Assembly (NCBI GenBank): GCA_016223085.1
Contig: JACRPS010000008.1
Coordinates: 186,001 to 250,000 of the forward strand
Source: Chloroflexota bacterium
GTDB lineage: Bacteria; Chloroflexota; Anaerolineae; Aggregatilineales; Phototrophicaceae
DNA: 64,000 nucleotides
Reading direction: 5' to 3'
How positions within the stretch are numbered: the stretch's first letter is position 1; each line of letters begins with the position of its first letter. This document shows positions 39,900 through 48,895 of the stretch, piece by piece. The notes beneath the pieces are model-generated. The model saw only the letters and a program-made list of their open reading frames with translations. It was not told the DNA's origin and did not search any database. Both the position numbers and the translations under genes were made by a program.

Positions 39900-41162
39900 T
39901 TACTCGTACTTGAACCGCCGCACCGCGATCAGGAACACCACCGCCGTGAGTGCCAGCAGCACCAGCACGTTGGGTATCACCGACGCCACGCCACCGCCGT
40001 GAAAGATCACGTTGCGGAAGCCTTCCATTGCCCACGCCACCGGCGAAAGGTGGCCAAGCGTTTGCATCCACTGCGGCACAATTTCCAGCGGCCACCACGC
40101 CCCGCCCAGCGGCGCGAGGATCAGCACGACGAGATTCAGCAGACTGCCGGCCTGCATCTCGGTTTTCACAAATGTCGCCAGCAGCAGCGCGAAAGCCGTG
40201 CAGCATAGTGTAAACACGACCATGATGAGCAGCAGCGCCAGCGGCGAGTCGCCAAAGTACACACCCAGAATCAGGCCAAAGCCAAAGGCAACAGCATACT
40301 GAATCATGCCCATGACGAAGCGCGCCAGCATCTTCCCGGCGACCACCTGCCCCGGCGCTACCGGCATGGTCAGCATCCGCTGGAATGTCCACTGCTTGCG
40401 CTCGGTCAGCAGCACCAGGCAGCCGATCAGCACGGTGGACATGACATACATGGTGCCGATGCCGGGCACGGACTGGCTGAAACCGGACGGCTTGCGCCCT
40501 TCCTTCTCGGCGCTTTCGCTGAACGTGACCGCCGGCGGCAGGTCGTTCCACGTCTGGCGCGCGGTGTCGTAGATTTCCTGCCGGAACGTGGTCCGCTCGG
40601 CTTCGTCGCGGAAGGTCGCGCCCACCAGGCCGGAGTTCTCAAACACCTCCACGCCGACCCGCGCCGCCACGGCTGCCCCGCCCGTCCGTTGCAGTACCGC
40701 CTGTAACGCCTGCAGCACCGGCCCGGTCTGCCCGGTTGCGTTCTGCGAGCGATAGATCACGTTCACCGGCTCACCTGCCAGCGCCTTCGCGCCGAAGTCC
40801 GGCGGAATCACCAGCGTGGCACTGACCATGCCATCGGTCAGCCGCCCGGTTGCCAGTGCTTCGGTCAGACTCTCTCCGTTTAGCCGGCACACGTCGTCAG
40901 CATTGTTGTCCGCCGGACACAGCATAATATCAGGGTTCACCACTTTCAGGTTCGCCAGCAGTTCCGCCGACAGGTCGCTCCGGTCCTGATCGAAGGTATC
41001 CACCAGCAGCCGCGCGCCGCCACCCCCGCCACCAAAACCGCCGTTGGCAAGGCCGATGAAGAAGATAATCACCAGCGGAATGATAACCAGCGACAGCCAG
41101 ATGCTTCGGTCGCGGAAGGACACCCGCAGATCGTTGACAGCGACACTCCAGATTTTGTCCAT
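39900..41162 (-). CDS. ABC-2 type permease, second of a pair
   Basis: A 420-residue ABC-2 membrane subunit of a YhfA/NatB-like exporter. One helix near the N-terminus (about 21-41) is followed by a ~180-residue external domain and then five helices in the C-terminal half, with the typical YVMSTVLIGCLVLLTERKQWTFQRMLTMPV coupling segment and PVAWAMEGFRNVI. Substrate unknown. ATG 41162 (MDKIW) follows GGGGGAG. It begins ten bases after the stop of the preceding permease gene, so the two permeases likely form a heterodimer with the ATPase at 42562. Confidence 0.9.
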   Translation of the reverse strand: MDKIWSVAVNDLRVSFRDRSIWLSLVIIPLVIIFFIGLANGGFGGGGGGARLLVDTFDQDRSDLSAELLANLKVVNPDIMLCPADNNADDVCRLNGESLTEALATGRLTDGMVSATLVIPPDFGAKALAGEPVNVIYRSQNATGQTGPVLQALQAVLQRTGGAAVAARVGVEVFENSGLVGATFRDEAERTTFRQEIYDTARQTWNDLPPAVTFSESAEKEGRKPSGFSQSVPGIGTMYVMSTVLIGCLVLLTERKQWTFQRMLTMPVAPGQVVAGKMLARFVMGMIQYAVAFGFGLILGVYFGDSPLALLLIMVVFTLCCTAFALLLATFVKTEMQAGSLLNLVVLILAPLGGAWWPLEIVPQWMQTLGHLSPVAWAMEGFRNVIFHGGGVASVIPNVLVLLALTAVVFLIAVRRFKYE

Positions 41163-41172
41163 TGTACTCCCC

Positions 41173-42558
41173 CTAGATGTCCTGCCGCCGCGCAAACACG
41201 GTCAGACTGACGGCAAACAGCGCCATGCCGATCAACGCCAGGAAAACCAGATTTAGGCCGATGTCGCCCTGGCCGCTTGCCAGTTTGGTGAAGCCTTCCG
41301 ACCCCCAGCGCACCACCGACAACCGTGTGACCCACTCGAAGTTCCCCAGCACGCCGACCGCAAAAAACGCGCCGCCCAAGATACCCATGAGCATACTGAC
41401 GATGCTGCCAATCCAATTGGCCTGTTCGGCGGTTTTGCCGATAGCCGCCGTGAACATGCCCACGCCCGCCGTCGCCGCCGAGGTCGCCAGAATGAGGCCG
41501 ATGATTGCCAGCCAGTCGTTGCCCCACACCGATTTCACTTCACCTTCCAGCAGGCTGCCGATGACCGTAAAACCGATGAACAGGAACGCCAGTTGCAGCA
41601 TCACCACCAGGAAAGTCGCGATCAGTTTGCCGGTTAAGATCAGGACGCGCGGCGTGGGCGATACCACCATGCGTTGCAGCGTCCACTGGCGGCGCTCCTC
41701 GATGATGCTGGCCGCCACACCGTTGGCCGTGAACAGGGCGAAGAAAACCGCCTGCGCCGAGCCAAACACCACCAGTGGATTGAAGTCCGCCTGTTTGCCG
41801 GTAACGCTCTGCTGTTCGATCTGAATGGTGTTAAAGCCGGGCGTGAAGGCGCAGGCAAAATCCGGCTGGAAACTGCCGTTGCCGGCTGCGGCGGCAAAAC
41901 CCAGACCGAAGGCCGGATTCTGCCGGGCGCGATCAATCATTGTGCCAATCGTTGACGCGATGGTGATCTGCCCGGTCAGCAGTTGATTGGTGAAGCCTTC
42001 GACAATGCTGCGGATGATGCCCGCCGAAATCGGCTGCGCACTGTCACCATAAACTTCAATCGCCAGCGGCGTGATCGCCGGGTCATCCTGCGTGTAGCTG
42101 ATGCTCTCACTGAAGCCCGCCGGAATGATGACCGCCGCCGCGTAGTCACCCTGGTCCACCCCCGCTTTCGCTGCCGCCGGGTCATCCAGCAGCGTGGCTT
42201 CGGTCAGATCGGTTAAGTAGGTGTTGGCGGTGGTCTCGTCCGAGTCCGCTCTCTGCACCGCGTCACACGCGCCCAACGCGACAGTATCGGTGTTGGCCTC
42301 GTTGATCGCCGGGATAAACGCGCTCACCAGGCTGCCGCTGCTGTCCACCACCTGTGACCCCTCGACGGGCGGCGTATCGAGATTGACAATGGCGACCGGA
42401 ATATTGGTGATCGGTGACGAGCCGCCCATATTGCCGAACGCCAGCGAGATGATCGTCGCCAGAATCAGCGGCGTGACGATCATGATAATCAGCAGGTTGC
42501 GGTCGGTGAAGGTGGTATAGATGTTGATAGAGGCGATGGCCCAGATTTTTCGCAGCAT
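41173..42558 (-). CDS. ABC-2 type permease, first of a pair
   Basis: A 461-residue homologue of the next gene with the same plan: N-terminal helix (about 22-42), a ~200-residue external domain rich in Asp, Thr and Ala, and five to six helices after residue 260. The coupling segment ANGVAASIIEERRQWTLQRMVVSPTPR is clear. Four residues before its ATG the ATPase gene ends (three-base gap), showing a tight operon. The order ATPase-permease-permease matches drug, lipid or sodium exporters of the ABC-2 class; substrate not predictable. Confidence 0.9.
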   Translation of the reverse strand: MLRKIWAIASINIYTTFTDRNLLIIMIVTPLILATIISLAFGNMGGSSPITNIPVAIVNLDTPPVEGSQVVDSSGSLVSAFIPAINEANTDTVALGACDAVQRADSDETTANTYLTDLTEATLLDDPAAAKAGVDQGDYAAAVIIPAGFSESISYTQDDPAITPLAIEVYGDSAQPISAGIIRSIVEGFTNQLLTGQITIASTIGTMIDRARQNPAFGLGFAAAAGNGSFQPDFACAFTPGFNTIQIEQQSVTGKQADFNPLVVFGSAQAVFFALFTANGVAASIIEERRQWTLQRMVVSPTPRVLILTGKLIATFLVVMLQLAFLFIGFTVIGSLLEGEVKSVWGNDWLAIIGLILATSAATAGVGMFTAAIGKTAEQANWIGSIVSMLMGILGGAFFAVGVLGNFEWVTRLSVVRWGSEGFTKLASGQGDIGLNLVFLALIGMALFAVSLTVFARRQDI

Positions 42559-42561
42559 GGT

Positions 42562-43638
42562 TCAGTCCCTCAGCGCCCGCCCGGTCAGGTGCAGGAACAC
42601 GGCTTCGAGGTCGGGTTCGCGCACTTCGACCGACAGCACATCCACACCCATCTCGTTGGCAATCCGCAACAGGTCCGGCAGCGCCTTGCGCCCGCGCTTG
42701 GCATAGACCACAATCGTGCCGTCCTTCACCTGTCCGGAACGCACCACCACCATCTGGCCGGTGGAGCGTTTCTCCACCACCAGTTCGGCGGATTCTTCCA
42801 TGCCCGCGACCGGCTTCAGTTCGACGGTTTCATACGTCGCTTTGGTCACGCCGGGGACTTCCGTCTGGAAGCGCGCCAGCAGCGCCTCGGAAATCGGCTG
42901 CTCGCCGACGTTGAAGACCAGCCGGTCTTCCTCGCCGACCTTCTGAATCAGTTCGCCGACCGTGCCTAGCGCAATGATCTGGCCGTGATCTATGATGCCG
43001 ACGCGGTTGCTCAATTCCTGCGATTCTTCCATCAGGTGCGTAGTGTAGAGCACGGTCATTTTACGGTCCTGCTGCAGGCGGATGACCGTATCGAGGATGC
43101 GGCGGCGGCTCTGCGGGTCAACGCCAACTGTCGGCTCGTCCATGTAAACCAACTGCGGCTTGTGCAGCAGGCCAACGCCGATGTTGACGCGGCGTTTCAT
43201 GCCGCCGGAGAAAGTGTCTACTCTGTCTTTCTGGCGGTCGCGCAGGTCAATAAATTCCAGCGTTTCGTCCACGCTGGCGGCCAGTTCCCTGCCGTGCAGG
43301 CCGTACAGCCGCCCGAAGAATTCCAGATTTTGCCGGGCCGTCAGCGTGGGATACAGCGCGATTTCCTGCGGCACGACGCCGAGTAGCTTCTTGGCTTCCA
43401 GCGGCTGATTGGTGATCGAAAAGCCGCCGATGCAGGCATCTCCCTCGGTTGGCGTCAGCAGGCCACTCATCATCGAAATCGTGGTGCTTTTGCCCGCGCC
43501 ATTAGGGCCAAGCAGGCTGAACACCTCGCCCCGGTAGATATCCAGGTCAATACCCTTAACCGCCTCAACGACCGTGCCATCCTTACGTTTGAAGGTCTTT
43601 TTGAGGCCGCGCACTTCGACCAGCGCCTGTTTGCTCAT
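42562..43638 (-). CDS. ABC-2 exporter ATP-binding protein
   Basis: ATPase of the NatA/DrrA-like group, 358 residues. Walker A GPNGAGKST, Q loop VPQEIALYPTLTARQNLEFF, signature FSGGMKRRVNIG, Walker B LVYMDEPTVGVD and switch TTHLMEE are intact. A C-terminal regulatory domain of about 120 residues follows, ending EVREPDLEAVFLHLTGRALRD, as in DrrA-type ATPases. It is the first gene of a three-gene operon with both permeases downstream. Confidence 0.92.
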   Translation of the reverse strand: MSKQALVEVRGLKKTFKRKDGTVVEAVKGIDLDIYRGEVFSLLGPNGAGKSTTISMMSGLLTPTEGDACIGGFSITNQPLEAKKLLGVVPQEIALYPTLTARQNLEFFGRLYGLHGRELAASVDETLEFIDLRDRQKDRVDTFSGGMKRRVNIGVGLLHKPQLVYMDEPTVGVDPQSRRRILDTVIRLQQDRKMTVLYTTHLMEESQELSNRVGIIDHGQIIALGTVGELIQKVGEEDRLVFNVGEQPISEALLARFQTEVPGVTKATYETVELKPVAGMEESAELVVEKRSTGQMVVVRSGQVKDGTIVVYAKRGRKALPDLLRIANEMGVDVLSVEVREPDLEAVFLHLTGRALRD

Positions 43639-43734
43639 GTGGAACTGCTCCCCCCCCGGATGGTTATGTTCGTTCAGTGTGTTATGCTGTGATACGGATT
43701 GGGGGGGTAAAAAGTTGCAGAACGAGGGGGAAAC

Positions 43735-43761
43735 GAGGGGAGGGCCTTAGACCTCCCCTAC
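43735..43761. repeat. Partly decayed dispersed palindrome, GGGGAGGGTC type
   Basis: Arms GAGGGGAGG and CCTCCCCTAC with a shortened centre CCTTAGA. It lies 34 bases past the end of the secreted protein gene. Confidence 0.65.
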
Positions 43762-43794
43762 GCCTTCATGGTTACTGTGAGCGTTGGTTGCCAG

Positions 43795-45834
43795 TCATGA
43801 CGGCGTCACATCAATCACAAAGCTGCCTGTCGCGCTCCAGTTGCCCCAGGTGCCATCCGGTCGTCTGGCCCGCACCCGCCAGAAATAGACACCGTCGGCC
43901 AGCGCGACACCAACCATGACGGATAATACGCTGGCGTCCAGCAGTTCTCTCTCGTCAACCAGCTCCTCAAACGACGGCTGGCGCGAAACCTCTACCCGGT
44001 AGCCGGTGGCCCAGGTGACGGCGCTCCAGCTTAACGTGGGCTGGCGAGTCGTCTTAAACACATTCGACATCGGGCTGGCATCGGTGGTGGACTCGCCGCT
44101 GATCTGCACCGTCTGGACGCTGCTCCAGGCAGACGGTACGTTCGAGCCATCCAGGGCGCGCACCTGCCAGGAATAGGTATGCCCGTTGAGCAGCGGCGCT
44201 GGAGGCTCGTAGCTGGTCGAAGCACCCCGGTATACTGTCGCCGCAGGCGGATTGACCGTATCAAGCAGAAGTTCGTAGGCGGCTGCGCCCGGCACGCTCG
44301 TCCACTGAAACGTAGGTCGCGTAATGGCACTGGTGGATTGGTCGGGTGGTGTTAGTGGCGTAGGCGTGGTCACCGCCGGTTCAGCGTAGGTTGCCAGCGT
44401 GCCCACCCGGAAGCGGCGGATGGAATAATAAGGCGAGTCAATCGTGATCGAAGCGGCGTCGTGGTAGCCATCCAGATAATTCACAACATGCGAAGCATCA
44501 CCCGGATCAACAATACGAGTGGCATTAAACGTATGGTCTATCACGTCCCTGAACCACGTCCCGGCGCTGGCATCATAATAGCTGGCGCGGACGCGAAGCT
44601 GCGTACTGCTCACCTGCTCCCAGCGCGCGCGGATGATGTCCCCCGGCTCCGGCATATTCCGTCCGGGCGCGGCCTGCGCGTCAGGAATGCGCCATTCTGC
44701 CAGTTTAACCGGGCCACCCGTCCAGGCCTCAAACCACAGATAAAATATACCGTTGGCATTCGCATGGGGAATGATTTCGAGATTTTCTTCCCGGTTGATC
44801 TCTTTCCGGAAACCGATCATCGCCGAACAGTAATTGTTGATACAGTTCGGTGGTGTTCCGTTCGGCCAATCAATTTCGATCTCGCCCCAGCCGTTAGCGA
44901 CCGAGGGCATTCGATCCAGATTACGGCCAGCCTGCAACCGGTTGTTGGCCGAGTAGAGACCGTAGGTTGGATGAAGCGTCAGATTGTTTGTCCAGGTAGA
45001 CCAATCATACTGCACCTGCACACCGCTGACCGTACGGAAATCCTGCTCCTGAAGATTGGCGGTTGACCGGTTATCGGGACCATCGGGGAAGCGGAAAGTG
45101 GTGGCGCTGCGCCACTGGTCAACATACACGTCCAGGCTGTCCGGACTGTTGGTGGACAGAATGCCAAACGCGGCGCGGCTGTAGGTTTCCTCGGTCAGCC
45201 GCCCCTGACGGTACCAGCCGTAAAATTGACCGTCTATCAGAAAGGCGAAGGCGCGTTTGACACCCGGACCGTTCTGGGAATGCAGGCCGATTTCCACCTC
45301 CACCCAGCGGTTTGTCGGGAAAGTCCCATAGACGTTAAACACGGTGGCGCTGGCATTCTGCGGCGTGCCCACCACTGACAAAGCGCCGTTTGCGCCAACA
45401 CGCAGATACCAGCCGTAAGTACTGGCATTGGCGCTGGCATACATCCCGGCCAGCGTCAGGTATTCATTGCCGCTGAGACGGCCAACCGTCGCTGACGGCA
45501 GATAGACCGAAGCGCGCTGCCAGTGCCACGTACCGGGTCGTTCGTTCCACTGGTGCGCCGTTGCCGGTTCGTTATAAGTAGCGTAGAGCGCCGCTTTCTG
45601 GTTAGCGCCGGCGGTATGTAGCAGAGCCGAGTAGCTGCCGCCGGCGAACTGGGCGCTGCTGCGGCTGATACCGTTATTAATATTCGTATCGCGCCCCACC
45701 GCCCACAAACTGATATTGCTATTTTCGAACGTTTCCAGCACCCCGGCAGCGGCGGAAACAGGGCTGATCCAAATTATCCCCAGGACAACGGCCAGCAATA
45801 CAAAACCGCATAATCCGGCTTTAGGTCTGTCCAT
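43795..45834 (-). CDS. Large secreted protein with concanavalin-like and fibronectin-type domains
   Basis: A 679-residue exported protein without a recognised activity. Signal peptide 1-28 (PVSAAA). Residues about 30-250 and 255-480 each look like a jelly-roll lectin/LamG-type domain (WNERPGTWHWQRASVYLP, NRWVEVEIGLHSQNGPG, and IEIDWPNGTPPNC onward). A Pro/Thr linker leads to two fibronectin-III-like domains: PTFQWTSVPGAAAYELLLD (about 498-585) and PTLSWSAVTWATGYRVEVS (about 595-679). The last domain is nearly repeated in the neighbouring secreted protein. It probably binds polysaccharide at the cell surface; this is inference from fold-like features. Confidence 0.82.
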   Translation of the reverse strand: MDRPKAGLCGFVLLAVVLGIIWISPVSAAAGVLETFENSNISLWAVGRDTNINNGISRSSAQFAGGSYSALLHTAGANQKAALYATYNEPATAHQWNERPGTWHWQRASVYLPSATVGRLSGNEYLTLAGMYASANASTYGWYLRVGANGALSVVGTPQNASATVFNVYGTFPTNRWVEVEIGLHSQNGPGVKRAFAFLIDGQFYGWYRQGRLTEETYSRAAFGILSTNSPDSLDVYVDQWRSATTFRFPDGPDNRSTANLQEQDFRTVSGVQVQYDWSTWTNNLTLHPTYGLYSANNRLQAGRNLDRMPSVANGWGEIEIDWPNGTPPNCINNYCSAMIGFRKEINREENLEIIPHANANGIFYLWFEAWTGGPVKLAEWRIPDAQAAPGRNMPEPGDIIRARWEQVSSTQLRVRASYYDASAGTWFRDVIDHTFNATRIVDPGDASHVVNYLDGYHDAASITIDSPYYSIRRFRVGTLATYAEPAVTTPTPLTPPDQSTSAITRPTFQWTSVPGAAAYELLLDTVNPPAATVYRGASTSYEPPAPLLNGHTYSWQVRALDGSNVPSAWSSVQTVQISGESTTDASPMSNVFKTTRQPTLSWSAVTWATGYRVEVSRQPSFEELVDERELLDASVLSVMVGVALADGVYFWRVRARRPDGTWGNWSATGSFVIDVTPS

Positions 45835-45997
45835 ACCGCTTCACCCCAATCCCACTAAATCAGTCAATCGTGTTGCTATGTCAATGACCAATTCACATTA
45901 TCACAAAATGTTTTGGAGTGGAACGGATGGGATAATAAAAAATCGTGAAATCAGCTTGCCGTCACGCTCAAAGCGGTCGCGGGTGGTTTTCGCAATC

Positions 45998-47623
45998 TTA
46001 CGGCGCTGGCGGCGTTACGTTGACGTAAAACATATCGGTGGCGCTCCAGCCGCCCCACGCACCATCAGGCCGCCGCGCCCGCACCCGCCAGTACCACAGC
46101 CCGTTCCACAGTTTTGAAGTAGAGATAGACAGTGTGTTAGCCGGTATTGATGTATTGCGGAATCGAGGTATGGAGAAACTGAGATTGTTCGCAACTTCAA
46201 TATCGTACGCAACTGCCCAGGTTACAGGACTCCAACTGAGTTCTGGTTGTGAAGTGGTATAAATATTGCGGACTGGGACTGCCATATCGGGCATGTTGCT
46301 GACCGATAGTTCAAAAGCGCCGATGTCGCATATGCCTTCGCGGGGCGTACCGCGCTGGTCACGCGGTGGACAGGCGGCAGGGTTAGCATTATTCACCGCA
46401 GGACTATTCGCCTGTAAAGCGTGAGTCCGGGTTAGACCGCCATTATCGGCAAGTATACCAATTCCCGCATTTACACCCGATTGATCGCCGAAGGTATCAA
46501 GCTTGCAACTGCCATCGGTGTCAATGTTGTTGCCTTCCGAAATAAACGTTTTTAGATGAAGCGCAGGATCAGTTTTATCTGTACAGTTGGCAGGTTGGTT
46601 GTTCGCCAGCAGCGAATTCCTGAAAGTGACAGAGTTGTTCCCGCCAAAAACCAGAATCCCGCCGCCATCGCGCAGCGCTACGTTATCGGCAATCGTTACG
46701 TTGGTAAAATTAATTGGCGAACCTGTATTGTAGATTGCTGCCCCGGCTCCAGCACGGTTGCCTGAAATGGTCGTATTGTCACTGACGTACATCACCTTAC
46801 TGGTGATGATATACATGCCGCCACCTAAGCCGGCAAAAGGATGAGTCGGCCCGCCGATGGCCTGATTATCCGAGATGGTGCTGTTTCGGATTTCCACGTT
46901 TCCATCGCCTTGTACAACCAGTCCACCGCCTGCGCCGCCAAAATCAGAGAATTCATTGCCAGCAATGTTGGCGGCAAGGGTGCTATCAATGATCGAGATA
47001 TCACCCATACCCACAAAGATTCCGCCACCGCTGCCCGGCGTCAGGTTGTTCACAACGGCGGTTCGATTCAAAATCATCCTGCCAAACTCGGTGTATTCAT
47101 AAATCCCTGCAGCTCCACCAGTTGCATAGTTATCAGCCACCGTACTATCGTTGAGAATTAGAGTGCCAAAGTTCATAATACCGCCGGCACAGCCGCCGCA
47201 AATATAGTCATAATCTGATGCAGTGGCGCGCCCATTGCGTATCGTAATATTGTTTAAGGTTAGGCTGCCATCCAGGAGCAAAATACGAAAATCTGGCGCG
47301 TCATCCGCCCGTTGAATCGTTGCGCCGTTGCCATTAATCGTTAAAGTTCCAAAGACGACTGGTAACCCGGTAGGGCCACCGCCATATGTTTGTTCAGAAG
47401 TCGCCTTGACATATGTATTATTTACTTCCATCAGCGTATACGTGCCCGTTTCGAGGTTAATCACGTCCGCGCCGGGACCATTGGCGTTGGCAGCGTTCAC
47501 GGCGGCGATCAGCGCGGCCACGTCGCCCGCCGGGATGTCGAACGTCTCCGCCTGGGCAACGAGTGGGCGTAGCAGCAGGATGGCGGTCAGCAGGAACAGG
47601 GAGCGCAGCAGGGGATGGTTCAT
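45998..47623 (-). CDS. Secreted right-handed beta-helix protein with C-terminal fibronectin-type domain
   Basis: A 541-residue exported protein. Signal peptide 1-25 (LVAQA). Residues about 26-430 form a parallel beta-helix typical of CSLREA/choice-of-anchor or Pmp-like repeats, with many copies of the pattern LNDSTVADN, IIDSTLAANIAG, IRNSTISDNQAIGG, FTNVTIADN. The block NSPAVNNANPAACPPRDQRGTPREG closes the helix, as in polymorphic outer-membrane-like proteins. Residues about 450-541 are a fibronectin-III-like domain almost identical in plan to the C-terminus of the protein at 43795 (WRVRARRPDGAWGGWSAT). Likely a surface adhesin; no enzymatic site is seen. Confidence 0.85.
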   Translation of the reverse strand: MNHPLLRSLFLLTAILLLRPLVAQAETFDIPAGDVAALIAAVNAANANGPGADVINLETGTYTLMEVNNTYVKATSEQTYGGGPTGLPVVFGTLTINGNGATIQRADDAPDFRILLLDGSLTLNNITIRNGRATASDYDYICGGCAGGIMNFGTLILNDSTVADNYATGGAAGIYEYTEFGRMILNRTAVVNNLTPGSGGGIFVGMGDISIIDSTLAANIAGNEFSDFGGAGGGLVVQGDGNVEIRNSTISDNQAIGGPTHPFAGLGGGMYIITSKVMYVSDNTTISGNRAGAGAAIYNTGSPINFTNVTIADNVALRDGGGILVFGGNNSVTFRNSLLANNQPANCTDKTDPALHLKTFISEGNNIDTDGSCKLDTFGDQSGVNAGIGILADNGGLTRTHALQANSPAVNNANPAACPPRDQRGTPREGICDIGAFELSVSNMPDMAVPVRNIYTTSQPELSWSPVTWAVAYDIEVANNLSFSIPRFRNTSIPANTLSISTSKLWNGLWYWRVRARRPDGAWGGWSATDMFYVNVTPPAP

Positions 47624-47899
47624 GGCGCGAATCTCGGTGGAATAGAGGAACTTTTCCCTACTATAACATGAGTTCTGTGCGCTTTTTCACAAAGAATACA
47701 GGCTAGAAACAGAACGGCTAACAGGCGTGGGGCAGCCGCTGGTTTTACAACTCATCTGCTGCCGTTCGAGTGGAAAACGTAGGGACATAGCAGCGCCATG
47801 TCCCTACCAGGAAAAACTAAAATTCGCCGTGAACGCCGGGCATTGGACCGACGCTTCTGCTGTGGGTAACAGCTATAGGCAGTTGGGGACGCCTGGAAT
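47624..47899. other. Intergenic region with one decayed palindrome
   Basis: About 275 bases with no convincing gene. It holds the GGGACATGGC-type palindrome at 47779-47807 and, near 47651, the upstream region of the beta-helix gene. Confidence 0.4.
47779..47807. repeat. Dispersed palindrome, GGGACATGGC type
   Basis: Arms GTAGGGACATAGC and GCCATGTCCCTAC with one mismatch. Related copies are at 56818-56842 and 62530-62556. Confidence 0.75.
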
Positions 47900-48895
47900 T
47901 TATACCAGGGTTATGACGACACTGCCCTGTTTATGACCCTGTTCGACATAGCGGTGAGCATCGGCAGTCTGTTCCAGCGGGTAACAGCGATCAATGATGG
48001 ATTTGAGTTTGCCCGCCTCAACCAGTTCTTTGATGAACATGAGGTCTTCCGGCTTTTCCATAGACAGCGCGCAGATGACCTTTTTGCTCCCAAACCGTGA
48101 AGTCCAGAGCATCTGGAAAAGCTGGCGCATCTTAAAGCTGGCATACAGCAGGCGTCCGCCTGGCTTGAGCGAACGTTTGCCACGTGAGAACGAAGTCTTG
48201 CCGAGGATGTCAACGATCAGATCGTAGGTTTCGCCGTTACGGGTGAAATCCTCTCGCGTGTAATCAACGACGTGATCCGCTCCGAGGGCTTTCACCAGAT
48301 CGAGCCTCGGCGTGCTGCATACGCCGGTCACTTCCGCGCCGAAGTATTTGGCAAGCTGTAGCGCATACGAGCCAATGCTGCCGGAAGCGCCGTTAATCAG
48401 CACTTTCTGCCCGCGCTCAATCTTGACTTTCCGCAGCAGGTTTAAAGCGGTTAACGCTCCGTAGGGCACGGCGGCAGCTTCCTCAAGCGTCAGTTTAGCC
48501 GGTTTGTGGGCGACCAATCCGTTTTCCGGTATACACAGATATTCGGCATACGCGCCCATGTTCGGCCCGCGATAGCCAAAAACCAGATCGCCGGCTTTGA
48601 ATCGTTTTACGTCTTTGCCAACGGCTTCAACTTCACCGGCAAATTCGCTCCCCAGAATTTGTTTACGGGGTTTCCGCAGGCCAAACGCCAGCCGAGACGG
48701 CAGCCAGAAGAAGAAGGGCATCGAGAAATTTCGCGGCGTGATGGTGTTGAACTTGCGCGCCAGGACATCGCCAAAACCAACCGGGGTTGCGCGAACACGT
48801 ATCAGGACTTCGTTGTCCTTTGGCGTCGGTTTAGGAACTTCTTGAAGTTGAAACACGTCCGGTGAACCATACTGCGTGTACACGACTGCTTTCAT
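47900..48895 (-). CDS. Zinc-free MDR-family NAD(P)H:quinone reductase-like protein (copy 2)
   Basis: A 331-residue medium-chain dehydrogenase/reductase of the quinone oxidoreductase type. The GroES-like domain begins MKAVVYTQYGSPDVFQLQEV, and the nucleotide-binding fold has NGASGSIGSYALQLAK, the AxGxxG motif for NADPH. The Cys and His ligands of zinc alcohol dehydrogenases are missing, as expected for quinone reductases. It overlaps the upstream paralogue by four bases (ATGA), so both are made from one message. The two proteins are alike over their whole length, showing tandem duplication. Confidence 0.9.
   Translation of the reverse strand: MKAVVYTQYGSPDVFQLQEVPKPTPKDNEVLIRVRATPVGFGDVLARKFNTITPRNFSMPFFFWLPSRLAFGLRKPRKQILGSEFAGEVEAVGKDVKRFKAGDLVFGYRGPNMGAYAEYLCIPENGLVAHKPAKLTLEEAAAVPYGALTALNLLRKVKIERGQKVLINGASGSIGSYALQLAKYFGAEVTGVCSTPRLDLVKALGADHVVDYTREDFTRNGETYDLIVDILGKTSFSRGKRSLKPGGRLLYASFKMRQLFQMLWTSRFGSKKVICALSMEKPEDLMFIKELVEAGKLKSIIDRCYPLEQTADAHRYVEQGHKQGSVVITLV

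Noticed and set aside
45856-45884. Promoter TTGACA-17-GATTTA before the secreted protein at 45834
   Set aside because: The -35 box is good but the -10 box is poor. Left out as a feature.
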